A DNA stretch of 64,000 nucleotides from Niallia sp. NCCP-28 (GCF_023168165.1 NZ_BQYJ01000002.1:620001-684000); one strand, 5' to 3'; shown: positions 35,214 to 45,366, counted from the stretch's first letter. A program made the numbers and translations. The notes: generated by a model from the sequence alone, not told the origin.

Positions 35214-35250
35214 AACCTGATGCTTATTTTCCAGATCATCAGGTTTTTTT
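35214..35250 (+). terminator. Orphan terminator
   Basis: AACCTGATG and CATCAGGTT form a perfect 9-base stem with a 14-base loop and a seven-T tail. The only upstream gene, bioY, is on the other strand, so it must end a transcript not otherwise recognised. Confidence 0.85.
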
Positions 35251-35451
35251 CAGCTATGAAGAGTTGAATATCCCAAAAAGAAGGTGGAAAAAGGGCAAAT
35301 AAACGAAGAATGGCAGCAGAAACCCTGCTTCTGCTAAAAAAGCTGCTTAATGAAAAAGGAACATGCTTCCACATCCTCTCCATGCATGTTAATCCCATCT
35401 GCTTTCCTATATAATAGTGAAATAGAATGAATCTAATAAGGCGGGAAAAAT

Positions 35452-36393
35452 TTGGTTAATCAAAGTAATCAGTATTTATATACATACAGCTATCATGAGG
35501 ATGAAGAAGCGTTGTGCCGAATGGAAATGCGTTCATTATTTGGGTTTGATACTTCTTCCTTTGTATTGGAAAGCACAAAGGAAATCAATTTAGGGAGGAG
35601 TCCTTTTATAAAGGAAAAAATAGATATTATATGCAGGGGGAAAGAGATAGAGGATATTCTTCAGCAGGTAAGCGATTTACCTGTTAATGCTGCTACATTA
35701 AAAGTTCTTTTTATAGAAAATCCTGATAAAAAGAAAAAAATTTCTTTTGCAGAAAGAAAAAAGATCGCCAAGGAAGTAGGTTTACAATTAAAGGGGAAAG
35801 TAGATTTGGTGCAGCCACAGTTATTTTTCGCGATAATGCCTGTAGAGAATGGCTGGATATTTGGACAATATAAAAAAAGTGAATCGGTTTGGCTGAAAAC
35901 GCAACAAAAGCCCCATCAATATTCCACAGCACTCAGTACAAAGGTAGCGCGAACGATTGTCAATATTGCTGTTCCTGATATAAACGGCGTGAAGGCAATA
36001 GATCCGTGCTGTGGGATTGGGACTGTTTTGATTGAAGCCTTATCTATGGGAATTGATATTGTTGGCAGTGACAATAATCCGCTAGTTACTGGCAGTGCCA
36101 GAGAAAATATTGCGCATTTTGGCTATAAAGGAGAAGTATTGTTAAAAGACATGCGGGATATACAAGAGTATTATGATACAGCAATCATCGATATGCCGTA
36201 TAATTTATGTTCTGTGCTTCCTCGTGAAACACAAATGGAAATGTTAGCAAGCGCTCGCAGATTTGCAAAGAAAGTTATCATTATTACCATCGAAATAATC
36301 GATTCTTATATAGAAGAAGCGGGTTTTATCATAAAAGATCGCTGTATGGCAAAAAAGGGGAGTTTTTCTAGGCAAGTGCTTATTTGTGAATAG
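35452..36393 (+). CDS. TRM11/THUMP-like SAM-dependent RNA methyltransferase
   Basis: A 313-residue protein. An N-terminal THUMP-like region (about 1-150) precedes a Rossmann methylase domain with SAM motif AIDPCCGIGTVLIEAL (about 184-199), acidic motif GSDNNP, and catalytic IIDMPYNL, a DPPY-type variant (Met for the first Pro) used by base N-methyltransferases. Eukaryotic and archaeal Trm11/TrmG10 proteins share this order; bacterial relatives are poorly studied, so tRNA guanine methylation is inferred. The start is TTG at 35452 behind AAGGCGGG. The SNF2 helicase gene begins 27 bases past the stop. Confidence 0.85.
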   Translation: MVNQSNQYLYTYSYHEDEEALCRMEMRSLFGFDTSSFVLESTKEINLGRSPFIKEKIDIICRGKEIEDILQQVSDLPVNAATLKVLFIENPDKKKKISFAERKKIAKEVGLQLKGKVDLVQPQLFFAIMPVENGWIFGQYKKSESVWLKTQQKPHQYSTALSTKVARTIVNIAVPDINGVKAIDPCCGIGTVLIEALSMGIDIVGSDNNPLVTGSARENIAHFGYKGEVLLKDMRDIQEYYDTAIIDMPYNLCSVLPRETQMEMLASARRFAKKVIIITIEIIDSYIEEAGFIIKDRCMAKKGSFSRQVLICE

Positions 36394-36420
36394 AATAGCT
36401 CCTCAGAAAGGAGTTTTTTT

Positions 36421-39400
36421 TTGAATATAAAGCTAACACAAAAAATAATTAAAGAACTTTGTGGAGACATCTCCTTTAAAAGAGGAGACTCTTTTTATCG
36501 AAATAATAAAGTATTGGTAGAGGAGTATGACGAGCATCATTGTTTGGCAATTGTTAAAGGGGCGGAAGATTTTTATGTCACTATCACAAAGGATAAAAAC
36601 GGGGCAATGGAGACAGAATGCAGCTGTCCGAAACTAGCATCTTTTGACCGTGATTGCCAGCATATTGCAGCAGTCCTTTTGGAAATAATGGACTATCAGC
36701 GAGCTGGAATAAGTCCAAGTAAAAAGAGAGACAAAGAAGGGCTGTCAGAAGGGTTTATGCAGCTTTTTACGGATTCGTCCAACCGCAAAAGCGGCCATTT
36801 GCGTCATTTTGAAAATAGACAAGTAATGAAAACAGAGTTTATTTGCCGGTTCATGCAAACACAAAAAAAGGAATCGTCTTTTTTTATTAAAATTATCATA
36901 AATAAAATAACTATACAAGATATACAGGCGTTTTTGCAGCATATAAAAAGGGGAAAAGCATATTCAATTTCTCCCTTTTTTACATTTGATCAAGGGCAGC
37001 ATTGTTTTTCCACAAAGGCAGATAAGATTATGCACGAGCTTTCTTTACTAAAAGCGGGGAATCAAAAGGAATGGCTGCTAATTCCACCCGCGTCTTGGAA
37101 CAAGATAGTCGCATTGCTTGCAGATGCCCCAAATGTTATTTTGCAATACGGAAAGGACACGTACAATGGCTTAAAGGTTTCCAGCAAACTTCCACCATTG
37201 CAATTTGATTTTATGCAAACAAACAATAGGCATCAATTATCTATTAAGGGATTGGAGAATATCACCATTTTACCTAATTATCAGTCTGTTTTAGTTAATG
37301 GACAATTGATTGAACTAGAATACCAAGATTGCCAAAGGCTCTATGAATTAAAAGAGATGATGAATCAATCAGGCACAAACCGCATTCCCATTGCAAAAGA
37401 TCAAATTGATTTATTTTTAGAAAAAGTGGCTCCCTCCTTGCAAAAATTAGGTGCTGTTACAATAGAGGGAGCGGCAAGAATCAACAGACAGGCGTCACCT
37501 CTTGCCGCAAAGCTTTATTTGGATCGGATAAATAACCTGCTTCTTGCGGGGCTTGAGTTTGATTATGATCATATAAACATCAATCCATTAGAAGACAAAG
37601 AGCTTGAGAAAGGAATATTTTTAGTAAGAGACACAGAAAAGGAAGCAGAAATTATTGAACTGATGGAAGAAAGCTATTTTACGAAAACAGACAGTGGTTA
37701 TATGATGCAAAATGAGGAATTAGAGTATGAATTTTTATACCATATATTGCCTAAATTGCAAAAAATAGTGCAAGTATATGCCACAACTGCTGTTAGAAAT
37801 AGAATTTTTCGGGAAACTGCTCGTCCAATGATAAAAGTAAGGGTGAAAAAGGAACGGACGAATTGGCTTGAATTTAAGTTTGATATGAAAGGCATCTCCG
37901 AGTTAGAAATAAAAGAAATACTAGAAGCGCTAGAAGAAAAGCGCAAGTATTACCGCTTGCGAAATGGTTCTTTATTTTCATTAGAGACGAGGGAAATGGA
38001 AGAAATACAACGATTTCTTCATTCGCCACAAGTGGAAGCAGAAGACTTATTACATGGACTTGAGATGCCGATTCATCAAGGGTTATCTCTTGTTGATCAA
38101 TTAGAAGAAAACAGTTTGCTAAAAGCAGAACATTCTTTTAAGCAGTTAGTAGAGCATCTTACTAATCCAGGAAGTTTGCATTTTAATATACCGGAAAGCC
38201 TGAAGCCAATTTTAAAAAATTACCAAACAATAGGATTTTATTGGATGAAGACAATCGCGAAATACAGGATTGGCGGTATTTTGGCTGATGATATGGGGCT
38301 TGGGAAAACGGTGCAAGCCATTGCTTTTATACTATCGGAGTTGCAGCAAATCCGCAACAGTAACGAGCCTGTCCTTATTATTTGCCCTTCTTCTTTAACC
38401 TATAATTGGCTTTCAGAACTAATGAAATTTGCGCCAGAAATACAAGGAATTGTGATGGATGGGACAATACAGGAACGAGCGGAATTGCAGAATGAAATAA
38501 AGAATATAGACGCAATCATCACTTCATATCCATTATTATTAAAAGATATTGCATGGTATGAAAAACAAATCTTTTCGACAGTTATCCTTGATGAGGCCCA
38601 ATATTTTAAAAATCCAACAACACAAACAGCAAAAGCGGTGAAAAAAATCCAAGCAGCGAATCGCTTTGCTCTTACTGGTACACCTGTAGAAAATGCAATA
38701 GAAGAGTTATGGTCCATTTTTCATGTTGTCTTTCCCCCGTTGTTTGGCGGCTTAAAGGAATACAGTAATTTACCGAAAAAAACGATTGCCAAAAGAATTC
38801 GCCCATTTATGCTGCGTCGATTAAAAGAAGAGGTACTACTAGAGTTGCCAAAGAAAAAGGAATGGCAGGAATCAATGGAGTTGCTTCCAGAACAGAAAAA
38901 AATATATGCTGCCTACTTAGCGAAACTGAGACATGATACATTAAAGCATCTTGATAAAGATACGTTTAGAAAAAATAAAATCCGCATATTGGCAGGGCTG
39001 ACAAGGTTGCGGCAAATTTGCTGCCACCCATCCCTTTTTATTCATGATTATAAAGGGAAATCGGCAAAACTAGAAACGCTGCTGCAATTAGTGGAGTCTG
39101 CCAATCAAGCAGGAAGAAGGGTATTGATTTTTTCTCAATTTACGAAAATGCTGCAGATTATCGGAACAGAACTTGCAATATTAGGTTTTCCATTTTTTTA
39201 TTTGGATGGACAAACAACATCAGAGGAACGAGTAAACTTGATGAATCGCTTTAATGCAGGGGAGCGGGACTTTTTTTTGATTTCATTAAAAGCTGGAGGG
39301 ACTGGCCTGAATTTAATGACAGCAGATACGGTTATTTTATACGATGCATGGTGGAATCCTGCTGTAGAGGAGCAAGCAGCAGATCGTGCCCACAGAATGG

Positions 39401-39573
39401 GGCAAATAAATGATGTTCATGTCATTAAATTGGTGGCAAGAGGGACGATTGAAGACAAAATAAACGAGCTGCAGGAAAAAAAGAAAAACTTAGTTGATGA
39501 AATCATTGATTCAGAGGAAGATAGTCTTCCATCTCTTACAGAAGAAGAGATAAAGGAAATATTGAACATATAA
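36421..39573 (+). CDS. SNF2-family helicase with SWIM zinc finger
   Basis: A 1,050-residue ATP-dependent translocase. An N-terminal SWIM finger (CSC at 67-69, then CQH near 80) is followed by a long bacterial SNF2 N-domain and two helicase lobes. Motif I is DDMGLGKT at about 623-630, motif II DEAQ at about 724, motif III LTGTPVEN, and the second lobe has SLKAGGTGLNL and QAADRAHRMGQ. Such proteins move on double-stranded DNA and are linked to transcription recycling or repair. Start TTG at 36421, after GAAAGGAG. Probably co-transcribed with the methyltransferase gene. The terminator at 39684 closes the unit. Confidence 0.93.
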   Translation: MNIKLTQKIIKELCGDISFKRGDSFYRNNKVLVEEYDEHHCLAIVKGAEDFYVTITKDKNGAMETECSCPKLASFDRDCQHIAAVLLEIMDYQRAGISPSKKRDKEGLSEGFMQLFTDSSNRKSGHLRHFENRQVMKTEFICRFMQTQKKESSFFIKIIINKITIQDIQAFLQHIKRGKAYSISPFFTFDQGQHCFSTKADKIMHELSLLKAGNQKEWLLIPPASWNKIVALLADAPNVILQYGKDTYNGLKVSSKLPPLQFDFMQTNNRHQLSIKGLENITILPNYQSVLVNGQLIELEYQDCQRLYELKEMMNQSGTNRIPIAKDQIDLFLEKVAPSLQKLGAVTIEGAARINRQASPLAAKLYLDRINNLLLAGLEFDYDHININPLEDKELEKGIFLVRDTEKEAEIIELMEESYFTKTDSGYMMQNEELEYEFLYHILPKLQKIVQVYATTAVRNRIFRETARPMIKVRVKKERTNWLEFKFDMKGISELEIKEILEALEEKRKYYRLRNGSLFSLETREMEEIQRFLHSPQVEAEDLLHGLEMPIHQGLSLVDQLEENSLLKAEHSFKQLVEHLTNPGSLHFNIPESLKPILKNYQTIGFYWMKTIAKYRIGGILADDMGLGKTVQAIAFILSELQQIRNSNEPVLIICPSSLTYNWLSELMKFAPEIQGIVMDGTIQERAELQNEIKNIDAIITSYPLLLKDIAWYEKQIFSTVILDEAQYFKNPTTQTAKAVKKIQAANRFALTGTPVENAIEELWSIFHVVFPPLFGGLKEYSNLPKKTIAKRIRPFMLRRLKEEVLLELPKKKEWQESMELLPEQKKIYAAYLAKLRHDTLKHLDKDTFRKNKIRILAGLTRLRQICCHPSLFIHDYKGKSAKLETLLQLVESANQAGRRVLIFSQFTKMLQIIGTELAILGFPFFYLDGQTTSEERVNLMNRFNAGERDFFLISLKAGGTGLNLMTADTVILYDAWWNPAVEEQAADRAHRMGQINDVHVIKLVARGTIEDKINELQEKKKNLVDEIIDSEEDSLPSLTEEEIKEILNI

Positions 39574-39683
39574 GGATTCATTTCAAGCTAATAGTTTTTC
39601 GTACAGCCTGATTCTCGGATTAAAAAGCTTAGTTACAATTAAATAGAACAAAAAGAAGGTTTTAAACCAGTATTATCATGCAT

Positions 39684-39719
39684 AGGTGTTTAAGGGGATT
39701 TCCTTGAACACCTTTTTTT
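39684..39719 (+). terminator. Terminator downstream of the SNF2 gene
   Basis: AGGTGTTTAAGG pairs with CCTTGAACACCT (one mismatch-like G-U pair) and is followed by seven T. Confidence 0.85.
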
Positions 39720-39845
39720 AGCGAAAACTAATGATATTTGCCTAGATGATTCATATATTATATAGATGAATTTTTTTAAATAAAGTGAAGCTGAATGATC
39801 AAAAAAATCATATAGTCTAACATGTAAAGAGAAAGTAGGTGAATT

Positions 39846-41444
39846 ATGTCTGAAGGGGCAGAATGGATCTATTATAACGGGGAAATTATCTCGATGGATA
39901 AAAAAAATACTATATATGAAGCAATTGCGATTAAGAAGGAAAGAATTATCGCTATAGGAAAGTTTGCAGAGCTGAAAAAGTGGAGCGATTCAAACACAAA
40001 ATTTGTTGATTTAGAGGAGAAAACAGTGCTGCCTGGATTAATAGACGCCCATCAGCATCTTTTTCATAGTGGATTTAATCTGCTGTATATTCATTGCAGC
40101 CACCCTTCTATTAAGGAAATGGTAGAAGAAATCCATATGAAATCCAAAGAATTGGAGCCAGATGAATGGATTATTGGCTGGGGTTATGATGAAGCAAATT
40201 TTCAGGAAAAAAGACATCCTGAAACAACAGATTTTAAAGATATAAAAAACCCTATCTATATTTCAAGATATTGTGAACATACAGCCGTTGTAAATAAGAC
40301 GGTTCTTCAGTTAATGAAACTGACAAAAGAAACAACAGTAAAAAATGGCGAAATCGTCCGAAATGACGATGGGGAAGCTATTGGAGTATTAAAAGAAGAA
40401 GCAATGCAGCTGGCAAAACAAGTAATTCCAGCTTATACGAAGGAACAAATGAAAGAAGCAATAAAACTTGCAATCAATGAAAATCTTTCCAAGGGCATAA
40501 CAAGTGTACATGATGCTGGTCTTGGATTTTTCTCTGGTTCTTTTGAACAAGAATATATGGTATTAAAAGAAATGGCTGAAAACAAGGAGCTGTCTATTCG
40601 GATTTATGGAATGGTTCTAGAAAAATTTTTCCAAAAAGCTATAAAAAAACAGAAGGAAAAAAATGGTTATTTCAGAATAGGTGCAATGAAATTATTTGCT
40701 GATGGTACAATCAGCGGAAAAACAGCCGCCATTTCAATTGACTACAATGAAACTGTTCAGAGTGGAATGTTGCTGTACACAGAAGCAGAATTAACAGAAA
40801 AAGTAATGGCTGCACATAAATTAGGATACCAGATTGCCATCCATGCCATTGGAGACAGAGCAGTTGAACAAGTAATCCAGGCATATGACAAAGCTTTACA
40901 AACATATCCCAGAAGCAATCATCGCCATCGCATCGAGCACAGTATGATAACAAATAAAGCATTATTAAAGAAGATGAAAGCTTTAGAAATTATTCCTATA
41001 CTGCAGCCAGCCTTGGTGTATCAAGCAGGTGATGTTTATCAAGAAAATTTGGATTCCACACTTTCTTCACAGGTTTTTGCAGCCAAAAAAATGATGGATC
41101 ATCACCTATCTCCAGCAGGCAGTTCTGATGCACCTATTACCCCAGGCTCCCCATTTTTTGCTATTTATGCTGCGATGTCCCGGAAAACAAAACGAGGAAA
41201 AGTCCTTGCACCAGAAAATAAAATCACCCTAGACCAAGCACTTAAAATGTATACAATAAATGCAGCCAGAGCATCTTTTGATGAAGCAAACAAAGGAACA
41301 TTAGAAGTTGGAAAACTTGGGGATATGACGATTGTGCCTAAAGGTTTTATGCACTTTGAGGAAAATAAAATAAAGGATACAAAAGTTTTGATGACCGTTA
41401 TTGGAGGAGAAATAATGTATAAAAGGGGGCAGGGAAATGAATGA
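39846..41444 (+). CDS. Amidohydrolase, YtcJ-like (amidohydrolase 3 family)
   Basis: A 532-residue metal-dependent hydrolase. LPGLIDAHQHLFHSGF (about 62-77) has the HxH metal motif in the form HQH; KLFADGTISGKTA, AIHAIGDRAVEQ, HRIEHSMI and SSDAPITPGSPF give the remaining metal ligands typical of YtcJ-like amidohydrolases. These cleave amide or imidazole-like bonds in small molecules; the substrate is unknown. ATG follows AAGTAGGTGAATT. Its end overlaps the class III aminotransferase gene by eight bases. Together they could release an amine and then transaminate it. Confidence 0.9.
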   Translation: MSEGAEWIYYNGEIISMDKKNTIYEAIAIKKERIIAIGKFAELKKWSDSNTKFVDLEEKTVLPGLIDAHQHLFHSGFNLLYIHCSHPSIKEMVEEIHMKSKELEPDEWIIGWGYDEANFQEKRHPETTDFKDIKNPIYISRYCEHTAVVNKTVLQLMKLTKETTVKNGEIVRNDDGEAIGVLKEEAMQLAKQVIPAYTKEQMKEAIKLAINENLSKGITSVHDAGLGFFSGSFEQEYMVLKEMAENKELSIRIYGMVLEKFFQKAIKKQKEKNGYFRIGAMKLFADGTISGKTAAISIDYNETVQSGMLLYTEAELTEKVMAAHKLGYQIAIHAIGDRAVEQVIQAYDKALQTYPRSNHRHRIEHSMITNKALLKKMKALEIIPILQPALVYQAGDVYQENLDSTLSSQVFAAKKMMDHHLSPAGSSDAPITPGSPFFAIYAAMSRKTKRGKVLAPENKITLDQALKMYTINAARASFDEANKGTLEVGKLGDMTIVPKGFMHFEENKIKDTKVLMTVIGGEIMYKRGQGNE

Positions 41445-42756
41445 AGAAAAAGAAATAAACTTGGGGAATCTGGACAAAAAACATTTTCTCCATCCAACTT
41501 CTTCTGTTAAGCAGCAGCAGGAAAATGGACCAGCAATTATTTTTGAAGAAGGAAAAGGCATTTATTTAAAGGATATAAACGGGAAAGAATATATTGAAGG
41601 AATGTCATCTCTTTGGAATGTTGCAGTTGGTTATGGAAGAAAAGAGCTTGCAAAAGCAGCGAAGAAACAAATGAAAAAGCTAAGTTTTAGTTCTGCTTTT
41701 TCTACTTTTAGCCATGAATCTGCCATCCTTCTTGCGGAAAAGATTGCGAGACTTGCGCCTGGTAATCTTAATACGGTCTTTTTTACTTCTGGAGGTTCTG
41801 AAGCAAATGAAAGTGCCTTTAAGCTAGTTCGCCATTATTGGCTATTAAAAGGAGAACCAGAGCGGAAAAAAATTATTTCCCGCCAAAAAGCCTATCATGG
41901 TGTGGCTGCAGGTGCTACTAGTGCGACTGGAATAGCAGAATTCCATCAAATGACCAATTCACTGGCTCCAGATTTTTACCATATTGATTCGGATTCAGTT
42001 GATGCATTAAAAAGAGAAATAGAAAAGGAAGGATCGAAAACCATTGCTGCTTTTATTGCAGAACCGGTGATTGGAGCAGGTGGAATGTTTATTCCAGATA
42101 GCGACTATTTAAAAGAAGTGCGTAAAGTTTGTGATGAATATGGAATTCTTTTTATTGCAGATGAAGTGATTACCGGCTTTGGACGGACAGGGAAAATGTT
42201 TGCAGTGGAGCATTGGGATGTAGAGCCAGATTTGATTGTGTTTGCAAAAGGAGTTACATCAGGCTATTTCCCCCTTGGTGGAGTAATTATGTCAGAAAAG
42301 ATACATGATTTGCTGAAAGAAAAGTCACAAGGCACTCTTTTTCATGGTTTTACATACAGTGGTCATCCAGTTGGCTGCAGTATCGCTTTGAAAAATCTGG
42401 ATATCATTGAGAGGGAGCATCTTGTAGCAAATAGTTCTGTGATGGGAATGGAGTTATTAAAGGGATTGGAGAAAATGGAAAATCAGTTTTCGTGCATCGG
42501 TGATATTCGGGTGATTGGTTTGCTTGCCGGATTTGAACTATACGAAAAAGCCCAAACCAAAACAAGGTTTTCAGAAAAAGCAGCGCCAAAAATTGTTGCA
42601 GAATGTGCAAATCTTGGTTTGATATGCCGCAGTATTACGTATAATGACAGCGATACGATTGTGCTGGCTCCACCGCTTATTATTACAAAAGAGGAAATAG
42701 CGAAAATCATCAGCATTTTAACAAATGCAATAGAAAATGTAATAGAGAAAGAGTAA
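41437..42756 (+). CDS. Class III (omega-amino acid:pyruvate type) aminotransferase
   Basis: A 439-residue PLP enzyme. The cofactor lysine is in VFAKGVTSGYFPLGG (about 270), the phosphate-binding TSGGSEANE at about 117-125, AFIAEPVIGAGG and DEVITGFGRTGK are the usual class III segments. The N-terminal FLHPTSSVKQQQENGP and SSLWNVAVGYGRKELA resemble omega-amino acid, taurine or beta-alanine:pyruvate aminotransferases. ATG follows GGGGGCAGGGAA inside the upstream gene, so translation is coupled. It probably removes the amino group from a product of the amidohydrolase. A family 1 repeat follows. Confidence 0.92.
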   Translation: MNEEKEINLGNLDKKHFLHPTSSVKQQQENGPAIIFEEGKGIYLKDINGKEYIEGMSSLWNVAVGYGRKELAKAAKKQMKKLSFSSAFSTFSHESAILLAEKIARLAPGNLNTVFFTSGGSEANESAFKLVRHYWLLKGEPERKKIISRQKAYHGVAAGATSATGIAEFHQMTNSLAPDFYHIDSDSVDALKREIEKEGSKTIAAFIAEPVIGAGGMFIPDSDYLKEVRKVCDEYGILFIADEVITGFGRTGKMFAVEHWDVEPDLIVFAKGVTSGYFPLGGVIMSEKIHDLLKEKSQGTLFHGFTYSGHPVGCSIALKNLDIIEREHLVANSSVMGMELLKGLEKMENQFSCIGDIRVIGLLAGFELYEKAQTKTRFSEKAAPKIVAECANLGLICRSITYNDSDTIVLAPPLIITKEEIAKIISILTNAIENVIEKE

Positions 42757-42808
42757 ACAGGAATAAAGGCAAAACGATAATTCCTCAGCAACTTTTTTCG
42801 TTATAAGG

Positions 42809-43006
42809 AATTAACTGGCATCCCGTCTCGATATTATAAAAGTAAACGAGAAATCTAGGAGGGGAAACTTGCCTGTTGAAGTCTGATATAAAAGTATAAA
42901 GACATTGCCATGCCTGTGGCAATGTCTTTGTATTAGATTCATAGATCTCAAATTAAAGGATCAGTGTGGAAGTGGAAAATCTCTAATGATTAAAGTTTCC
43001 CTTTAT
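42809..43006 (+). repeat. Dispersed intergenic repeat, family 1, copy C (bcr1-like)
   Basis: Starts AATTAACTGG and ends TTAAAGTTTCCCTTTAT, with the shared GAGAAATCTAGG and CTTGCCTG blocks. The extra hairpin is perfect here: AAAGACATTGCCA (42898-42910) and TGGCAATGTCTTT (42917-42929). It separates the convergent aminotransferase and chemoreceptor genes and may end transcripts through that hairpin. Confidence 0.7.
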
Positions 43007-43021
43007 TTTTTTTAGAAAATA

Positions 43022-45004
43022 TTAATATTTAAACTTTTTCATAATATCGCTTAGCTCTTCTGCCATATTGGTGAGCATATTTGCAGAAGATGAAATTTCT
43101 TCCATCGATGCCAACTGTTCTTCTGTAGATGCAGCAACTTCTTCTGAGGATGCTGCATTGTTTTTAGCAAGGTCAGAAATATTATTGGCAGTTGTTTCTA
43201 CTTCTTGGATGCTTCCTGTCATTTCTTGAATGGTTGAAGAAACACTTTCTATTTTAGGTGATATCTCTTGCATTCCAGCAAAAATTTCTGTGAATTTTTG
43301 AATGGTTTCTTCGGAAACGGTCAAGCCATGCTGGACATTTTCTGCAACAGTTGCCATGTTTTTAACAGTGCTTTTTGTGTCGTGTTGAATAGCATTAATT
43401 AATTCAGCAATTTGCTTTGCAGATACTTGTGATTGCTCTGCTAATTTTCTTACTTCATCTGCAACAATGGCAAAGCCTTTCCCTGCTTCCCCAGCTCTTG
43501 CTGCTTCAATTGCTGCATTAAGAGCCAATAAATTTGTCTGCTCCGAAATTCCTGTAATGACATTTAAGATGGAATAGATCTCTTTAGAGCGATCAGAAAG
43601 TGAACCAATAATAGCATTAGACTCGGTTACAGATTTATGAATCAAATTCATTTGATTAACGGTCTGTTTAACGGATTTTTCTCCTTCTGCTGCTTTGTTG
43701 GTTGTTGCTTTTGTTAGTTCAGAAACTTCAATGGAACTTTTGGCAATAATCTTTGCCCCATTTACTAATTTTTCAATTAAAGTATTATTTGTATCCATGC
43801 TATATGTTTGTTGTTCGGCACTTGCGGCCACATGCTGAATAGCGGTTGCGACTTGTTGTGTTGCTTCGCTTGTTTGTTCAGCGCTTGCGTTTAGCTCCTC
43901 TGCCGCTGATCCCACTTGAACAGCATGATGGTCGACTGTTCCAAGCAGATTTCTCAAGGATGTTTGCATATCATGGAAAGACTGCGACAGATTGCCGATT
44001 TCATCTTTTTTTGTAAGATCAATTACCTCGGTCAAATCTCCTTCACTTATTGTTTTCGCTTTTTGCTGCAAGTCTTTTAATCTTTTGGTAATAGAACGCA
44101 CGATAAGAATAATAAGGCCAGAACCAATAATAATAGCTGTTATGATTACAAGTAAAGTAGTATTTAAGATTGGCTGGGCAGCATCATTTACTTCGGAAAG
44201 AACCATAGTTCCTGCAACTTTCCAGCCTGTGACATTATTTGTTGAAAAGTACATTATCTTGTTTTCGCCTTTTAATGTATATTGAAAATTGCCTGTTTTT
44301 TCTTCAAACATCTTACTGTAGAAGCTATCCTGTGCTTTATCGCCAGCTTTTGCAGTAGGGCTCACAATGAAATTTTGATCTTTATCGAGCAAGATGGCAA
44401 AGCCTTTTTTCCCGATAGAAACTTCTTCAGCAGTAGCTTTTAAAGCATTAATATTGATATCAATTCCAATGACTCCAGACCCATCTGCTGTTTCTTTGGT
44501 AATGGTGACGACCATTTCGCCAGTGCTGGCATCTACATAAGGATTTGTGATGATAGCTTTGCCTTTGTTTGATTGAGCATCTTCATACCATGGACGTTCT
44601 CTTGGATCATAATCTTTAGGAAGGTCGAGTTCTGGGTATGTGATCATTTTGCCGTCTTTTGTTCCTACATAAATGCTCTGCACCTCTGGATGAAGTTCAA
44701 TATACTGCTGGAATTTAGCTTGTGCACCTGCAGAACCATTTCCAGTACCGTAGAGTTCTTCTGTAATTTTTTCAGAGAAAAAATTAGCATCATGAACCTT
44801 AGGGGAGATAGTATTGTTAATATTAGAATTTAAGAGTTTTATATTTTCCTCTGCACTTGTTAATAGTTTGTTTTCTAATTGTTCTTTTGCACTATTAAAG
44901 GATAGGAATCCAGCAGTAATGGTTGGCAGAATAAGAATCAAGGCAAATGCAATATATAATTTTGTGCTTAAGCGTACAGCTGTATTCTTTTTGAAAAATG
45001 TCAT
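43022..45004 (-). CDS. Methyl-accepting chemotaxis protein with dCache sensor
   Basis: A 660-residue chemoreceptor. A membrane segment at about 13-35 and another at about 280-302 flank an extracellular double-Cache domain of about 245 residues; it contains [34 protein letters not shown], the amino-acid-binding type of pattern seen in B. subtilis McpB/McpC. A HAMP domain (about 303-355) and the cytoplasmic signalling domain follow, with the CheA/CheW tip [38 protein letters not shown]. It sends ligand information to the flagellar motor. ATG follows AGAAGGGAAACAACCAA. Monocistronic. Ligand unknown. Confidence 0.93.
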   Translation of the reverse strand: MTFFKKNTAVRLSTKLYIAFALILILPTITAGFLSFNSAKEQLENKLLTSAEENIKLLNSNINNTISPKVHDANFFSEKITEELYGTGNGSAGAQAKFQQYIELHPEVQSIYVGTKDGKMITYPELDLPKDYDPRERPWYEDAQSNKGKAIITNPYVDASTGEMVVTITKETADGSGVIGIDININALKATAEEVSIGKKGFAILLDKDQNFIVSPTAKAGDKAQDSFYSKMFEEKTGNFQYTLKGENKIMYFSTNNVTGWKVAGTMVLSEVNDAAQPILNTTLLVIITAIIIGSGLIILIVRSITKRLKDLQQKAKTISEGDLTEVIDLTKKDEIGNLSQSFHDMQTSLRNLLGTVDHHAVQVGSAAEELNASAEQTSEATQQVATAIQHVAASAEQQTYSMDTNNTLIEKLVNGAKIIAKSSIEVSELTKATTNKAAEGEKSVKQTVNQMNLIHKSVTESNAIIGSLSDRSKEIYSILNVITGISEQTNLLALNAAIEAARAGEAGKGFAIVADEVRKLAEQSQVSAKQIAELINAIQHDTKSTVKNMATVAENVQHGLTVSEETIQKFTEIFAGMQEISPKIESVSSTIQEMTGSIQEVETTANNISDLAKNNAASSEEVAASTEEQLASMEEISSSANMLTNMAEELSDIMKKFKY

Positions 45005-45363
45005 TTGGTTGTTTCCCTTCTTTTAATTGGTGATAATGGAGATTTTTGATTAGTATTCAGGAGTTATTTAAATTGTTCTCCGTTATTATTTTATTTTCGA
45101 CATTTTTAGACAAAAGTGAAGTGGATTTATAAAAAAAATAAATATTTTTAATAGATAGCCTCTGTTAAACTTAGCTGTTTGCGTTCCCCGGGCGAGCGCT
45201 GAGTTTCCCTCGCAAGAGTCTCATACTGTCTCTTTCAGTCAACAGATTACAAAAATCAGCCAGCAGCTTTAAACAAAGCAAATGGATAAAGGAGTTGGGA
45301 GTTTAAAAATAGAGGATAAAAAAGGATATCCCTTTTATTGGAGAAGATAGGGATATCCTTTTT
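45005..45363. other. Gap between chemoreceptor and purine permease genes
   Basis: Both flanking genes are on the minus strand. The gap holds a probable family 2 repeat relic (45155-45283), the permease terminator (45318-45366) and AT-rich DNA upstream of the chemoreceptor. I found no convincing sigma-D promoter here. Confidence 0.5.
45155..45283. repeat. Probable relic of intergenic repeat family 2
   Basis: The left end TCTGTTAAACTTAGCTG and the inverse of the right end TTTGTTTAAAGCTGCTGG are loosely complementary, and the middle has the GC-rich GCGTTCCCCGGGCGAGCGC seen in palindromic Bacillus repeats. Divergent; low confidence. Confidence 0.35.
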
Positions 45364-45366
45364 TTA
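45318..45366. terminator. Terminator of the purine permease gene
   Basis: AAAGGATATCCC and GGGATATCCTTT form a perfect 12-base stem with T runs on both sides. It overlaps the permease stop codon. Confidence 0.88.

Larger units (their letters stand above)
34976..35451. other. Gap between bioY and the methyltransferase gene
   Basis: Left part is the bioY operator. Between 35040 and 35250 a 31-codon frame is followed by a strong terminator on the plus strand, although no recognised gene precedes it. The rest shows no feature. Confidence 0.5.
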
